Assembly: GCA_020746875.1 (NCBI GenBank)
Contig: JAGTJL010000006.1
Span: 310,001 to 374,000 of the forward strand
Direction: 5' to 3'
Origin: Rhexocercosporidium sp. MPI-PUGE-AT-0058
Taxonomy: Eukaryota; Ascomycota; Leotiomycetes; Helotiales
DNA: 64,000 nucleotides
Shown here: positions 45,263-56,303 of the stretch, piece by piece
Layout of the letters: each line of letters opens with the position of its first letter
Position numbering within the stretch: position 1 is the first letter of the stretch
Translations under genes and position numbers: made by a program
Notes under the pieces: generated by a model
Told to the model about the DNA's origin: nothing
What the model saw: the letters and a program-made list of their open reading frames with translations, nothing else
Databases searched by the model: none

Positions 45263-46985
45263 GAGCGTCAAAGATGCTACCTAAGGTAGTTTGAAACGGA
45301 CTCTTACCTAGACATTTGTAATCAAGAATAAATAAAAATGCACCACCACAGGCAAGAAATTTAGGGTGGTACATTGTTACATCGTATATTAAGCAAGCCA
45401 GTTACTATCTTCAGACTTGGAATCCGCCTCCAAGGAAGCGATTACAGCATTTCTGGTACGACAATCTCGGTGCTCACAAATTGTACAGATAAATATCAAA
45501 AAAGTGCAGCATGTTTACACAATATTTCACTTTCCGGTCTTTGAGGATGCAAGTTGTGGAATTCTCATTCGGCAGATGAGTGTGATGCCAGCCGCCAGGT
45601 TGGAAACCGGACGGTTCAAAACGGCTAAACGCCTCCTCGCTCAGTTTGTCAACGAAGGTCAGGCGACAGGCTCAATCAACTTGATGGGTTGATCTTTCAA
45701 CGCCAGTCTCTCGGCTCGGAGCGAAAGAGCAACGAGAAGTGAATGTACGAATCTGTCTCGATGCTGCCAAGTATTTCCACACGGGCAAATAGCTTGCTTC
45801 AATTCATCCGACCAGAACATCTCTAGCCACCGGTTTGTTGGGAAGTGATACTCACTCCACGAAGGGAGAAGCTCATGTCAAGAGCTTGACCTGGGATCGA
45901 TTTTCGAATTCGTCTATCTTTGGGTTTCGGTCATGGACAGTTTAGGACAGAGGTGCACGATTGTCATGGAGCTGCGCAAGAGAGGAAAAAAGAGATGGCT
46001 TCGAGAGTCTGTAAACCCGCCTTGCTTTTGGCAAACAATCTGCTAACTTCAACTTACAGATGCACTGCCAGTCATCTTCGCGTGATGCCGCCTATTATCA
46101 CGCATGGGATCAGACTTGAGCCGCATGCACAGCACTTAGTATCACGCATCTGCATCAAAACACATGTTCTCAGAGATTTCGCAATCCGGGATCTCAGTGG
46201 TATCAAGCTGCATCTCCCAGCTCTTCAACCGCAAGGCTATTCTCTATCCTTTTGAGACCTGGAAACTACCCTGGCACCACCGATATGAAAGAAGTTTGGA
46301 AGAAAATGCATCACCCACTCATGTGGAACCATCTCGGGCAGTTGACCTGCGCTCTGAAGTCGGAGAGAGAAGGCTGATGGAGTGTTGTGAGGGAGAAGTT
46401 TGTCGGTGTTTCAAGGCCCGAGAAGGGTGGGAGAGGAAAAGAATTGTGAGACTTCTTTCTGAAGGAGACGGTGAGTTTCAATCGCTTTGTGAGGATGAAG
46501 ATGGTGAATGATTATCGAGAGGTAAGTTTCCCTTTACTTCTTAGTGTGCTAGCGGTTTTGTTGAACTTCATGCTAATGCTTGAGACAATAAATGGAAATA
46601 GATATTCCCAATGTCTTGTTGTCAATAATGAGAAAGTCTATCTTACTCAAACTCGTACCGCCTCGATATCGTCAGCACAACTAAGGAATATATCTATTTG
46701 GTCTCTGCTGCCGAACCTCGGCTTACTATTAGCATGCTTCATTCCCGCTTGGTAGGCTATCGAGCCCCTGAAATGTCGGCCGACGCCACCGAAAAGGACC
46801 CCGCACTTACCCCGCATAGGCTAGGTCTCACATCACTTCATCTCCTCCACGGCTCTTCTCACTTCAAGATTGATATCTAAAATCATACTACAATAACCAT
46901 ATTTGTGTGTTCCCAGCACAGTATTTACTACACCATACTTTCTTACAGTCTTTTTGATTTTCAATCCTGAACAGTAGCTCTCAAT
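45263..46985. other. intergenic with an unexplained minus-strand open stretch
   Basis: A 1.7 kb gap. The minus strand at 45659-45877 is open for about 72 codons without a start (HELLPSWSEYHFPTNRWLEM, ICPCGNTWQHRDRF, RAERLALKDQPIKLIEP) and looks like an exon relic of an unknown protein. Twin ACCCCGC words occur at 46798-46815. The right end holds the promoter of the PhyH gene. Confidence 0.35.
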
Positions 46986-48239
46986 ATGGTATGTCCCTCC
47001 TAGTCTCCCCTCTTCTTGGAGTTTCCTAAGCTCATAACGACACATTGCGTTCATTACTAACTAATGTAAATCAGTCTGAAGAAAAGCAGGGTGGAGCTTA
47101 CCTCCGTGCCAGTTCAATACACGACCGTGTGCAGCTCGGCGAAGGAACTACTTTCCTGCCTGGTCCAAAAGATTCCGTACGTCTCATACGAAACATTTGA
47201 ATTTCTCTCACCTCTTGCCCATGTCAGCATCTCAGAGCTGTGTATAATGCAAAGTCCAAACCGATTTCTAAAGAGACCACTAACTCTTACAGTCTATCAC
47301 CCCTCTAATCTCCCAAGTCCTCGAACACGGCTACGTGATCCTCCCCAAAATTTTCACACCCCAACAAGTCTCCCTCGCCAACTCCGAGCTCGCCCGTCTC
47401 TCCAACCTCTCTTCCGGCCCAGCATCCAAAGGCGGACGCAATGCCTTCGAAGGATTTAGCACCAAGAGGATATACTCCTTATGCGACAAGAGTCGGGCAT
47501 TCGACTGTTTCCCCATCCACGAGACGGTGTTGAAGCTCAATGATTATTTCCTGCAAAAGGCGTATTTGATGACGAGTTATCATACGGTTGTTATTGGACC
47601 TGGGGAGAAGGAGCAAGAGATCCATACGGATGATGGGTTGATTGCGCTGCCGAGGCCGAGGCCGTTGATGGGTATTGTAAGTTGATTTGCTATTTGTCCC
47701 AAGCTCGCCCCAGGACTTGGGGAGGCTGTCGATCTTGTATTGACAATATTCAATCTCAGGGCACGATGATAGCCCTCGACGATTTCACATCCACTAACGG
47801 CGCCACAACCCTCATTCCAGGCTCACATCTCTGGCCCGACAGCCGGCGTCCCACCCGCGCCGAAATGATACCCGCCATCATGCCTGCCGGTTCGATGGTC
47901 TACTTCCTCAACACAGTCTGGCACTCGGGCGGCGCCAACACCTCCAAATCCTTCCGCAGGAGTATGACAGTGCAGTACTGCCAGCCCTGGATCCGGACGT
48001 ACGAGAACTTCACTGTGGCGCAGGGATGGGAAGATCTGGATGTGGTTCCGAAGAGGTTATTGCAGTTGATGGGGTTCAGTACGCATGATTTTATGGGTTA
48101 TGTGGATGGACGGAGTCCGAGGGCGGGGGTGGAGATGAGGAAGAAGCGGTTGTTGGAGTGGGGTGCTGGACAGAGAGAAAAAGAAAAAGAGAATTCGAAG
48201 CGGCCTGATGAGGAGGAGAGAGAGAAGTCTAGATTATAA
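46986..48239 (+). CDS. phytanoyl-CoA dioxygenase (PhyH)-family Fe(II)/2-oxoglutarate enzyme
   Basis: The start is the ATG at 46986, split from the next exon by an intron right after the codon (ATG|GTATGT...ATCAG). Exon 2 gives SEEKQGGAYLRASSIHDRVQ, exon 3 SITPLISQVLEHGYVILPKI, and the catalytic part follows. The iron motif His-x-Asp is in QEIHTDDGL. The distal His is in NTVWHSGGANTS, and the 2-oxoglutarate Arg in FRRSMTVQY. The cofactor set is complete. The C-terminus is Lys/Glu-rich and may be disordered. Fungal members hydroxylate lipids or secondary metabolites; the substrate here is unknown. Confidence 0.87.
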
Positions 48240-48768
48240 GGAAAGGGGTCGCAAAAGATTGATGTAAAATCAAGAAGAATTGTCAGGTTTGTATCACGAT
48301 TCTCGAACACAGCATTTTCAGAGTCTTCGACCGCCATCGGCGTGCTAGAACGATTGGGTCAACATTGCTATGCCTGACCTTCGTTTGGCTTCCTCTCTGT
48401 GTACTCAGGGGATGGGAGACTGCTGAAATATGTTCTACTTGAGGTTTACAGGTGTTTAGAAAATTTTGTTAAGAATTGGCTGGCAGCCTTTGGCGTGTGG
48501 ATCCTGGGAGGCTACGTTAAAGCGTAAAGTGGCGTTTGAGTAATTTTGAAGAGAGTACGATGTGAAGGTACCTGAACGATAGGGGAGAGCGGTGGCGAGG
48601 ACAGAGCTTGTAGTTCTCGTGCAACAAGGTCGGGGAGGGGATCCATGTTTGAATCTGAGGGAGGCACGGTATATGTTACTTAGCGATGTCACCAAAATCG
48701 GGATAGCAATGTTACGATTGAACTCAAAGGATATTTGATATGATCGTTGAATGCCATAATTACCCTCG
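48240..48768. other. intergenic between convergent genes
   Basis: A 529-bp spacer with the 3' ends of the PhyH and GH39-like genes. Nothing else is seen. Confidence 0.4.
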
Positions 48769-50325
48769 CTATGCTTCAGTCAAAACTGCAGTTGCCCATC
48801 CCGTGAGATTGAAACTCGAGCCACCAACCTCCAGCGTCTTCCACATCTTCCCACCCGTACTCAAATCCACTACCTCTGCCTTGCCGCTCTCAAACCCCTT
48901 GATCTTTACCTCCGCCGTCTCATTCAGCTTATTGATAAGTAGAACTTTCCTCTCACCATCCTTCGTAAGAAAGCCTTGCGCATGCACGCTTGCACCTAAG
49001 TCCTGCCCCTTGAAGATTGTCTCTACAACCACATCACCAGCCCCAAAGTTCTGCTGTAGAAGATGCAGCACTCTACCTCTAGCATTCAACTCCCCACTCC
49101 AATAGTCCACAAGACTCACACTAGGAAACTGTCCCGGATATCCCACCAACTGACTCTCCCCTACAACATCAATTCCCATCGTCACCACCCTCGCGAAAAC
49201 ATAGGCGAACACACCCCCGCTCCACACGAAATACTCGGGCGGGACTTCATACCCGGGGTAAATGATCGTCGCTCCCTGCGGATCGAACGTCCCAATCTCA
49301 TTCAACGTACTCCTCGTAGTGGGCGCCAACCTCTTCCTAATCTCCTCGATCCTCCCCACATCCACAATAAACTGATCTGTCTGGGCAAAAGCCTGCGCCG
49401 CTTCCCCCTCCGAAGTCGAAACACTCGGCATACCATAGAAGTGATAACTCACAAAATCGATCGGGATCCCCGGTTTGTGATTCGCGGGGTTTAGAAACGT
49501 CTCGAAATAATTCATATCCTTCGAGTTATCGCCTAGCGCCAGGCCGACGAATTTCGTGTCAGGGGAGACTTTATGAACGGCTTCGACGATCGCGTCGTAG
49601 ACTCTGTTGTAGAAGGCGGGAGACATGCTGTGCTCGGCTTCGATCTCGTTTAATATTTCCCAGTATTCTATCGTATAGCTGTGGCCTGAGTGCTGGTAGA
49701 CTCCGCATTCATCTACGAAACCACCTTTCACGTACCAGCTCACCAGCCTCTCGTAATAGTCCGCCACTTCCTGCAGCGTCTCGTCGCGGAGATCAGTGCC
49801 TTTGTTGTATCCGAAATCGATGGCATTGATGTCACGTGGATATTCGTATTGCTGCCATGAGGGAATGAGCCACATCCAGCCGGGAGTCGTGCTGAAATTT
49901 ATCATGTGCGAGACGTTAGGCGTGCTGGCGTAGAAGTCTTCCATTAGCTGGTCAGCATAGGTGAAGTTCCAGCTTGTGATGCAGGTGTTTGGTGGGAGAA
50001 TTAGGGGCGCTTCGATCTCAGGGACAGAGAGGAGCGGGTAGGGGAACCAGGGGACGAAGCGGATGTAGTCTGCTGCTATTGTGGAGAGGGATGCTTGGGC
50101 GGTAGAGTGGATGCTGCTGTTGCGGAGGAGGAGAGGGTTGACTACTACTTGGAGAGTGTTGGTGGTTTTGGAGGTGATGATGGGGACGTCCCAGTTAATT
50201 GTGACATTGAGGCCGGATGAGGAGGCATGTTCGTATTCTTGGAGGGGTTTCTGGGATTCCAGTTTTGCTGCTGAGACTGATGATAGGAAGCCGATAAAAA
50301 CGGCTGGTATGGTGTAGAGTAACAT
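48769..50325 (-). CDS. secreted GH39-like glycoside hydrolase
   Basis: Intronless protein of 518 residues starting MLLYTIPAVFIGFLSSVSAA, a clear signal peptide. A TIM-barrel clan-A layout is suggested by WEILNEIEAEH (Asn-Glu, acid/base) about residue 225 and STLNEIGTFDPQG (second Glu, probable nucleophile) about residue 340, with DFVSYHFYGMPS between them. A C-terminal beta domain follows (VLLINKLNETAEVKIKGFES). Several Asn-X-Ser/Thr sites fit secretion. GH39 is the closest family from memory, but substrate (xyloside, glucan or glucuronide) is open. Confidence 0.8.
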   Translation of the reverse strand: MLLYTIPAVFIGFLSSVSAAKLESQKPLQEYEHASSSGLNVTINWDVPIITSKTTNTLQVVVNPLLLRNSSIHSTAQASLSTIAADYIRFVPWFPYPLLSVPEIEAPLILPPNTCITSWNFTYADQLMEDFYASTPNVSHMINFSTTPGWMWLIPSWQQYEYPRDINAIDFGYNKGTDLRDETLQEVADYYERLVSWYVKGGFVDECGVYQHSGHSYTIEYWEILNEIEAEHSMSPAFYNRVYDAIVEAVHKVSPDTKFVGLALGDNSKDMNYFETFLNPANHKPGIPIDFVSYHFYGMPSVSTSEGEAAQAFAQTDQFIVDVGRIEEIRKRLAPTTRSTLNEIGTFDPQGATIIYPGYEVPPEYFVWSGGVFAYVFARVVTMGIDVVGESQLVGYPGQFPSVSLVDYWSGELNARGRVLHLLQQNFGAGDVVVETIFKGQDLGASVHAQGFLTKDGERKVLLINKLNETAEVKIKGFESGKAEVVDLSTGGKMWKTLEVGGSSFNLTGWATAVLTEA

Positions 50326-51468
50326 TGTGACTCTGGATTTTGATAGCACCAGGGGACGAGATGCCGTTAGAGCTCTTGATCACAAATTTTATAGTTCGCG
50401 TCTCGGCGTCGTGACGTTTCTTGTGTTTCAAACAAGACTTGAAACGACAGGATAGCTCGCCGAGAGATCAAGACAACAACAAGAACGGCTATGCAAAAGA
50501 ATTTGACAGCTTGTACAAAGCACGACTGACATTCGAAAAATCCAGATTTAAATACCAACACAATTGTCTGTCCTGCTGATGAAAGTCTTCATGCATGAGG
50601 TATTGTGTTTGTGGTGTCGGGTGACGTCGGCACGGGGTCCTCGGCTCCCCTGTTTTGGCTTCCCCGCACCTTGGACTGAGCCTGCCCACCTTAAAAGTAC
50701 CCCACCCCCTTTTTAGACGAGAACCTCTGGTACGGAGGTACTTCGCTAGAAGAGTACCACCTTCATCTCATAAGTATCCGTGTCTAGATGCTTCCTCGCT
50801 TTTCAAACTAATTCTCCGTGCTTTGGCAAAGTTACTAGCCCATGAGAATATGCGAATTTGAGTGCAGATCTTCAGGTCTTTGGCTTCACCATTTGCCAAG
50901 GGATGATAACATGACAGACAGACAGCATGATTACTCCTCGTCTGGTAGCACTTTCCGCATAGTATTGTGGGATTATGATGCAGAGAAAGGTTTGTTTGTT
51001 GCTGACTTGATACCTAGTTCCCACCTCTTTCTAAAGTTTTCTCGCGAGCTTATATTGGAAAGTTCTGCCAAGCTATCAAGAAGTCCCAGCCAAGTTCTCA
51101 ATTCCACCAAGCTGCGTGGCAAGAACATATCTAAAATCTCAAATCTATCAAGATTTTGCAGCCGCCAAAATTCCGCATTTTTAAAGATTGCTTATCCTCA
51201 AAACTAACTATAGTTTCTCGCTAACGTGTGATTCGCTACTCCTTACGGGAGAGTTTCTCGCGAATGTGTGATTCGGTCCTCATTACGGGAGAGTCTGAGG
51301 AGGATTAGACGAACGGCACGGCATAAGCGCTAACGACACATCTCGATTCTGGGAATCTCTTTATCACCTCTGAAGCCAATGCAACCTTGATTCTGAGCGA
51401 AGTGCCTTTTCTCAACAAAAAAAAAAAAATAGACAGAGAAGTTCTACGATATTTGTGCATTTTCGATA
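50326..51468. other. divergent upstream region of the GH39-like and P450 genes
   Basis: A 1.1 kb spacer. A near-duplicate of about 30 bp occurs at 51212-51240 and 51250-51295 (GTTTCTCGC...GTGTGATTCG and TACGGGAGAGT units). An A-run of about 13 lies at 51417-51430. No gene is supported. Confidence 0.4.
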
Positions 51469-53205
51469 ATGGACTTGCCTGAGAACTGGGCCTGGATGGG
51501 CCTCACCGCCGCCGGCATATACCTCGTCTTCTTCATCGTGAAGTTCATTAAGCATCGAAGATTCTACAGGGATTTAGTAAGTCCCAATTCAGCTCCCTCA
51601 CTATACCAGTATGATTCGACCAACTCTAACAATCACAAGCCCACACCACCCCATTCCATGCTCCTGGGAAACCTCAAAGTCCTAGGCGAAGCAATGAAGC
51701 GCTACCCCCCAGACTTCCACCCACAGCCAATGTTCACCGACATAGGCACAGATAACAACCTCCGTGGTCTATTCTATGTAGATCTATACCCCTTCGGCGA
51801 GCCCATGGTCTTCATCACCGACCCCGCCGTCGCGCTGCAAGTCCAAACATCACCCAACGTCAACCGTCACCCCTTCGTCAAGACCTTCCTCCGCGGATGC
51901 GTGGGCACGAAAAGCATCTTCTCAACCAACGGCGCAGAATGGTCTCGTCAGCGGTCTTGGTTCGCACCAGCCTTCTCACTGTCGCATCTACTAAAGTTGG
52001 TCCCGGGGATGATCGAGGAGAGCTTGGTGTTTAAGGAGAAACTAACGAGATTTGCTGTTTCGGGGGAGGTGTTCTCCATGAATGAGGCTACGATGAAGTT
52101 GGCGATTGATTTTATCGGGAGGACGGTCGGTGATATCCATTTGAAGTCGCAGACGCAGTATAGTCCTATTCAAGATACCTTTGCGAAAGCTTTGAGTTGG
52201 ACGGCAGGACATACAGAGCCGATGTGGAAGAAATTCGCTAGCCCGTTTATGATGGATTGGTACACTGGGAAGCTGGATAAATTATTGGGAGATGTGATTA
52301 AGGCGAAGTATAGGGAAGGCAGGGATGATGGGGTGGAGAAGAGTATTTTGGATTTGGCGTTGAAGGGGTATCTGAAGGATACGGGCAAGGTTGGAGGCGC
52401 CAAGGCTGTGAGGCCTGACCTTGATCCTGAGTTCATGAAACTTGCTTTGGATAAGTGAGTTATTCCCCTTCAGCACCTAACGCAGAAGCCAGCTAATGAA
52501 ACCTAGTGCGAAGACTTTCTTCGTTGGAGGCCATGACACAACGGCATCTCTTATGACCGTAAGTCCTGAATCTCTCTCTCCATACTCTACACTACTAAAA
52601 GATCCTAGTACCTGATCCATTATCTCTCCATAAACGCCACATACCTATCTCGAATCCGTGCCGAGCATGACTTAGTATTCGGCACCGACCTCGCCACAAC
52701 CATCAAGACTCTAACCGCAGATCCACACCTCCTCAACAAACTCCCCCTTACCAGCGCCGTGATCAAAGAAGTCCTCCGTCTCCACCCCGTAGGTTTCACA
52801 GTGCGCAAAGCAGCCCCCGGCACAACAGCCACGTTCGAAGGCCGTGCCTACCCACTTGATAACCACACTATCTGTGTTCTGTCATCAACTATGCATCGCG
52901 ATCCGAATATCTGGACAAACCCCAATGAATTTGATCCTGATAGATTTTTGAGCCCGGAAACGCATTCGATGGATGCTTGGATGCCGTTTGAGAAGGGCCC
53001 AAGGAATTGTATTGGTCAACAGATGGCGACACTGGAGGTTAGGGTTATGGCTGTGTTGATTGTGAGGTATTTTGATTTCGAGGCGGTATTCAAGGAGCAT
53101 GGGTTGAGTATTCCGGGGTGGGGTGGAAGGGCGTATCAGGAGTTGAATATGTCTGCGAAGCCGAAGGATGGGATACCGATGAAAGCGTATTTGAGAAGTG
53201 TTTGA
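51469..53205 (+). CDS. cytochrome P450 monooxygenase
   Basis: Membrane-anchored P450 (MDLPENWAWMGLTAAGIYLV, one N-terminal helix). All family marks are present: I-helix FFVGGHDTTASLM across the second intron, ExxR in IKEVLRLHPVGFTV, the PERF-like FDPDRFLSP, and the haem loop FEKGPRNCIGQQ with the thiolate Cys. Two short introns lie near 52456-52506 and 52560-52606. The clan or CYP family is not assigned. The GGHDTT box and long F-G region resemble fungal secondary-metabolism P450s. Neighbours are secreted glycosidases and no synthase is present, so a biosynthetic cluster is not established. Confidence 0.93.
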
Positions 53206-53420
53206 TGGGTGGTAAAACAATGCACTATGAGTTGAAGCATACGAAAAGTTGATTCGTAGAGACCTCACAGCTCTCCAATTCGCCAAGCGCGCTGATAATG
53301 ACAGCGTTTCGTTTCTATGCAATGCCGTGTGCTCCTGAATATGCTCTATGTTCCTAAACACGCCGCTTTGGAATTCGAAATGCCGCTAATGCAAAGAAAA
53401 GTCCTCCCATAATGCATATT

Positions 53421-55644
53421 CTAGTACATCACTGTTATCGATGCTTTGCCTCCTGGTACCCGGAACCTCGTTGCCTGGGCAGTGGGACCATCGTAAAAGT
53501 CAAGACGAAACTCCTTTTCATCCAACCTAGCCTTTGGCCATCCGGTCTTACCAGCTGGCAGGATCAGCTTCCCAGTCGTGCCGACTGGTGTATCAAACGA
53601 CAATTCGTAGCCTCCGGAAATCAAAGTCCATTTAGCAGAGAACTGTCCAAGCGATGTTGTGAATCCTCCTTCGACGAATTTGAGATCACCAAATTGAGGT
53701 GCCAAAATCCAGTCTGCTCCACCGGGAGATTCGAGTTGAAGACCAAGAACGTAATTCGTCAAAGCATGTGTTGGCCCCGTGCTCCATCCATGGGCATGAG
53801 AGGTGTAGGAGTAGTCTTTCTCGTAACCAGAAAAAGCCCGGTATCCAAATGAGCCGTCTTCCAGATAACCTTCAATGAAAGTGCTTTCTGTACCGTAGGG
53901 ATTGTTGAGGTACCAGCCCCAACTGCGGCGGATGAGATCCAGGGCTCGATTGGTTTGACCGATGGCGAGGTGACCTTTAATCTCCATGCTTTCGACGAAC
54001 GGGACAATGTTGAACTTCAACTCTGGACACTTTGCTCCAATGGGTCCCCAGTTGGTCACAAGTTTGTCGCTGATGTTCCTCTGATGGATGGAGGATGCCA
54101 TGCCATAGTAGAGCGCTAGGCTGTTTCCATCCTCTGGATGGTGTGATGAGTCCACGTTAGTGTCTTTGAACGCTCTGTAACCAATCAGCACTGCTTTCAT
54201 ACAAAATCTTACGAAGGCTTACCCCACGGCTGGATCCCAGTTGAAGACTGCTGAGTTCATGGCAGCTTTCAAAACATACGCCTGTTCCTCCCATCGAGAT
54301 GAATTCGGATCACTGACCCAATCCGCCATCAAGCTTCCTGTCACCAAAGCCCTGAACATCAGAGCATTCGCTGCCGTGTTGAATCCGCCCTGGGAAGTAC
54401 GGCCCCAGTCACCAGTGCCCGTGACATAGAGAAGACCTGACTCCTGATCCAGCTTTTTCACTACGTAAGTGATAGCACGCTTGATAGCATTCCAATTGAA
54501 AGTTAAAAACTGTAGGTCACCGCTATAAAGGACGTACTCGAAGGTCCCAATCAGCGAAGACATGTGGTAAGCATCAGATCCATAGAAGTTGAGCGGAGGA
54601 CCAGCCATGGGAAGCTCGCCTTCTTGAGACTACTCGAAGTTAGTTGAGTGTTAGTAATAGTATCAAAAGTCATACCTGAAGGTCATATTGTAATTGAAGG
54701 GCATTTCGAGCACTTTCAAAGTCTCCAGTGCTAACGAAAACGCTGGGAAGTGCAATGCCGAGATCGCCTGCCCATGTAGCTCGATCACGCTTACTCCCAT
54801 CAACCAAAATACTGTGCCCTTTCGTACCCAACCAGGCATCGTTTCTCCAGCCTTGAGCAATCAATGGATACGCGCGGCCGGTGTTGGGAGGTATAGCATT
54901 CGTCTGAAGTGTGTACGCACCCGCATACCAAATTCGATTGAGCAAATCGTCGCTGGAGTGGAAATATCCAGCATATGCTCGGAGATTGGACCAAGTTGGC
55001 TGAAAGGAGAGCTCCAATCTGACTTCCGTAATCTCGACGTTGATTTCATGGTCTGATGTGGTGAAGATGGACAAATATCGGAACCCCCCACGCATGCGGT
55101 CATCTGGCATGGTGTAGGTGCCATTGAAGGTTGTCATCACAGGTGCGAACAACGCTCCGTCTGCTTTTGGGACATAACGTCCGTTCGATCCGTCCGAAGC
55201 TCGACCCGTCCAGTTCCTAGCCTCTGAGAATGCCAAGCCCAACTGTCCAGAGCCGATAGCTTTGTACGAAACAGTGACGATGCCACCGACTTCCTTCCCA
55301 AAATCGTAGATGAGAACATTTGAAGATAAGTTGGTCGGTTTTGGATACGAGCTCAGAAGAGTGAAGTTTTCAGTAAAAATGTTGATGGGTGATACGACGC
55401 GTGAAGCTGGGGAGTAATTGTATGAGTCCCATGGCCCACTGAAGGAAGCTGTTGTTCTGGAATTGCAGGGAGTGTCCCGCCAGCAGGAGGACCCGGATGT
55501 TTCTGTTGATAGTAATGATGTAACGACTGAGATTATGTAGGGAACGAACATGGTGATAAGGAATGGACGAGCGACTGGCGCGGTGCTGATGAATGTTTTG
55601 ACGCTGGCTTTGACGGCCATCGCTGCATAATTGTATGGAGCCAT
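53421..55644 (-). CDS. GH78 alpha-L-rhamnosidase-like secreted enzyme
   Basis: Three exons. The first ATG is at 55644; an internal Met at 55551 (MFVPYIISVVTSLLS) gives a cleaner signal peptide and may be the real start. An N-terminal beta-sandwich (SSNVLIYDFGKEVGGIVTV) precedes the (alpha/alpha)6 barrel with GSKRDRATWAGDLGIALPSV, the GH78-type acid region, and GTGDWGR. HAHGWSTGPTHALTNYVLG leads into a C-terminal beta domain (SAKWTLISGGYELSF). Introns near 54632-54680 and 54186-54230. Likely releases L-rhamnose from plant glycosides or pectin outside the cell. Confidence 0.82.
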
Positions 55645-56303
55645 TATTTTAAGTCGAGGAAGGAGCGAACAGTATGCATGAGATCTCCTTAATGAATGAC
55701 AGGTTCCCCTTCTTGTCTGCTCTAGCGACACCGTTCTCGACCTGGTGGTGTTGGAAGTCGCGAGTCAATGTGCCAAGGCGTTGACTGACGATATCGTATA
55801 GGACACACAATTCTTACTTTACGAGAGTGGCATTGAGCTTGCTAAGTGATAGACACACATAAATTAGAGCTTTGCACAAAGGATACTCGCCAGCCATGTC
55901 GGTCACAACGAAGATGAAATCAAGACACCAGGCGAAAAGTTGAGGTTGAACGTGAGTTGCTCCACTCTTCTGCAAGCGAGGATGTTTTAGGTTTCAAATG
56001 TCATGGCCAGCTTTTGATGACTAATAGGATGGCCAACATGAGTTAGGAACTAAGAAGAAAAAGTTCGGAACCAGTATTTTAATGAGTTTGTAGAAGTGGC
56101 TTTCAATGAGCACTGGCTTAAGATAAACGTTCTAGGAAATGCCTCTCGAAAATTCAATTAGTGAATGACTTGGTCACATGACTCAACAAAATGCAACCGG
56201 GTCTTTTATCAGCACAAGATAGCTCGCTATCGGGTTGCAAATGGCAGGAAAAGAGCTGCGAACAGTTTTCCGCCCGTAACTTCTGTAATTGACCCATACT
56301 CGC
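55645..56303. other. intergenic, upstream of the GH78 gene
   Basis: A gap of about 660 bp that includes the rhamnosidase promoter. No gene is recognised. Confidence 0.4.
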
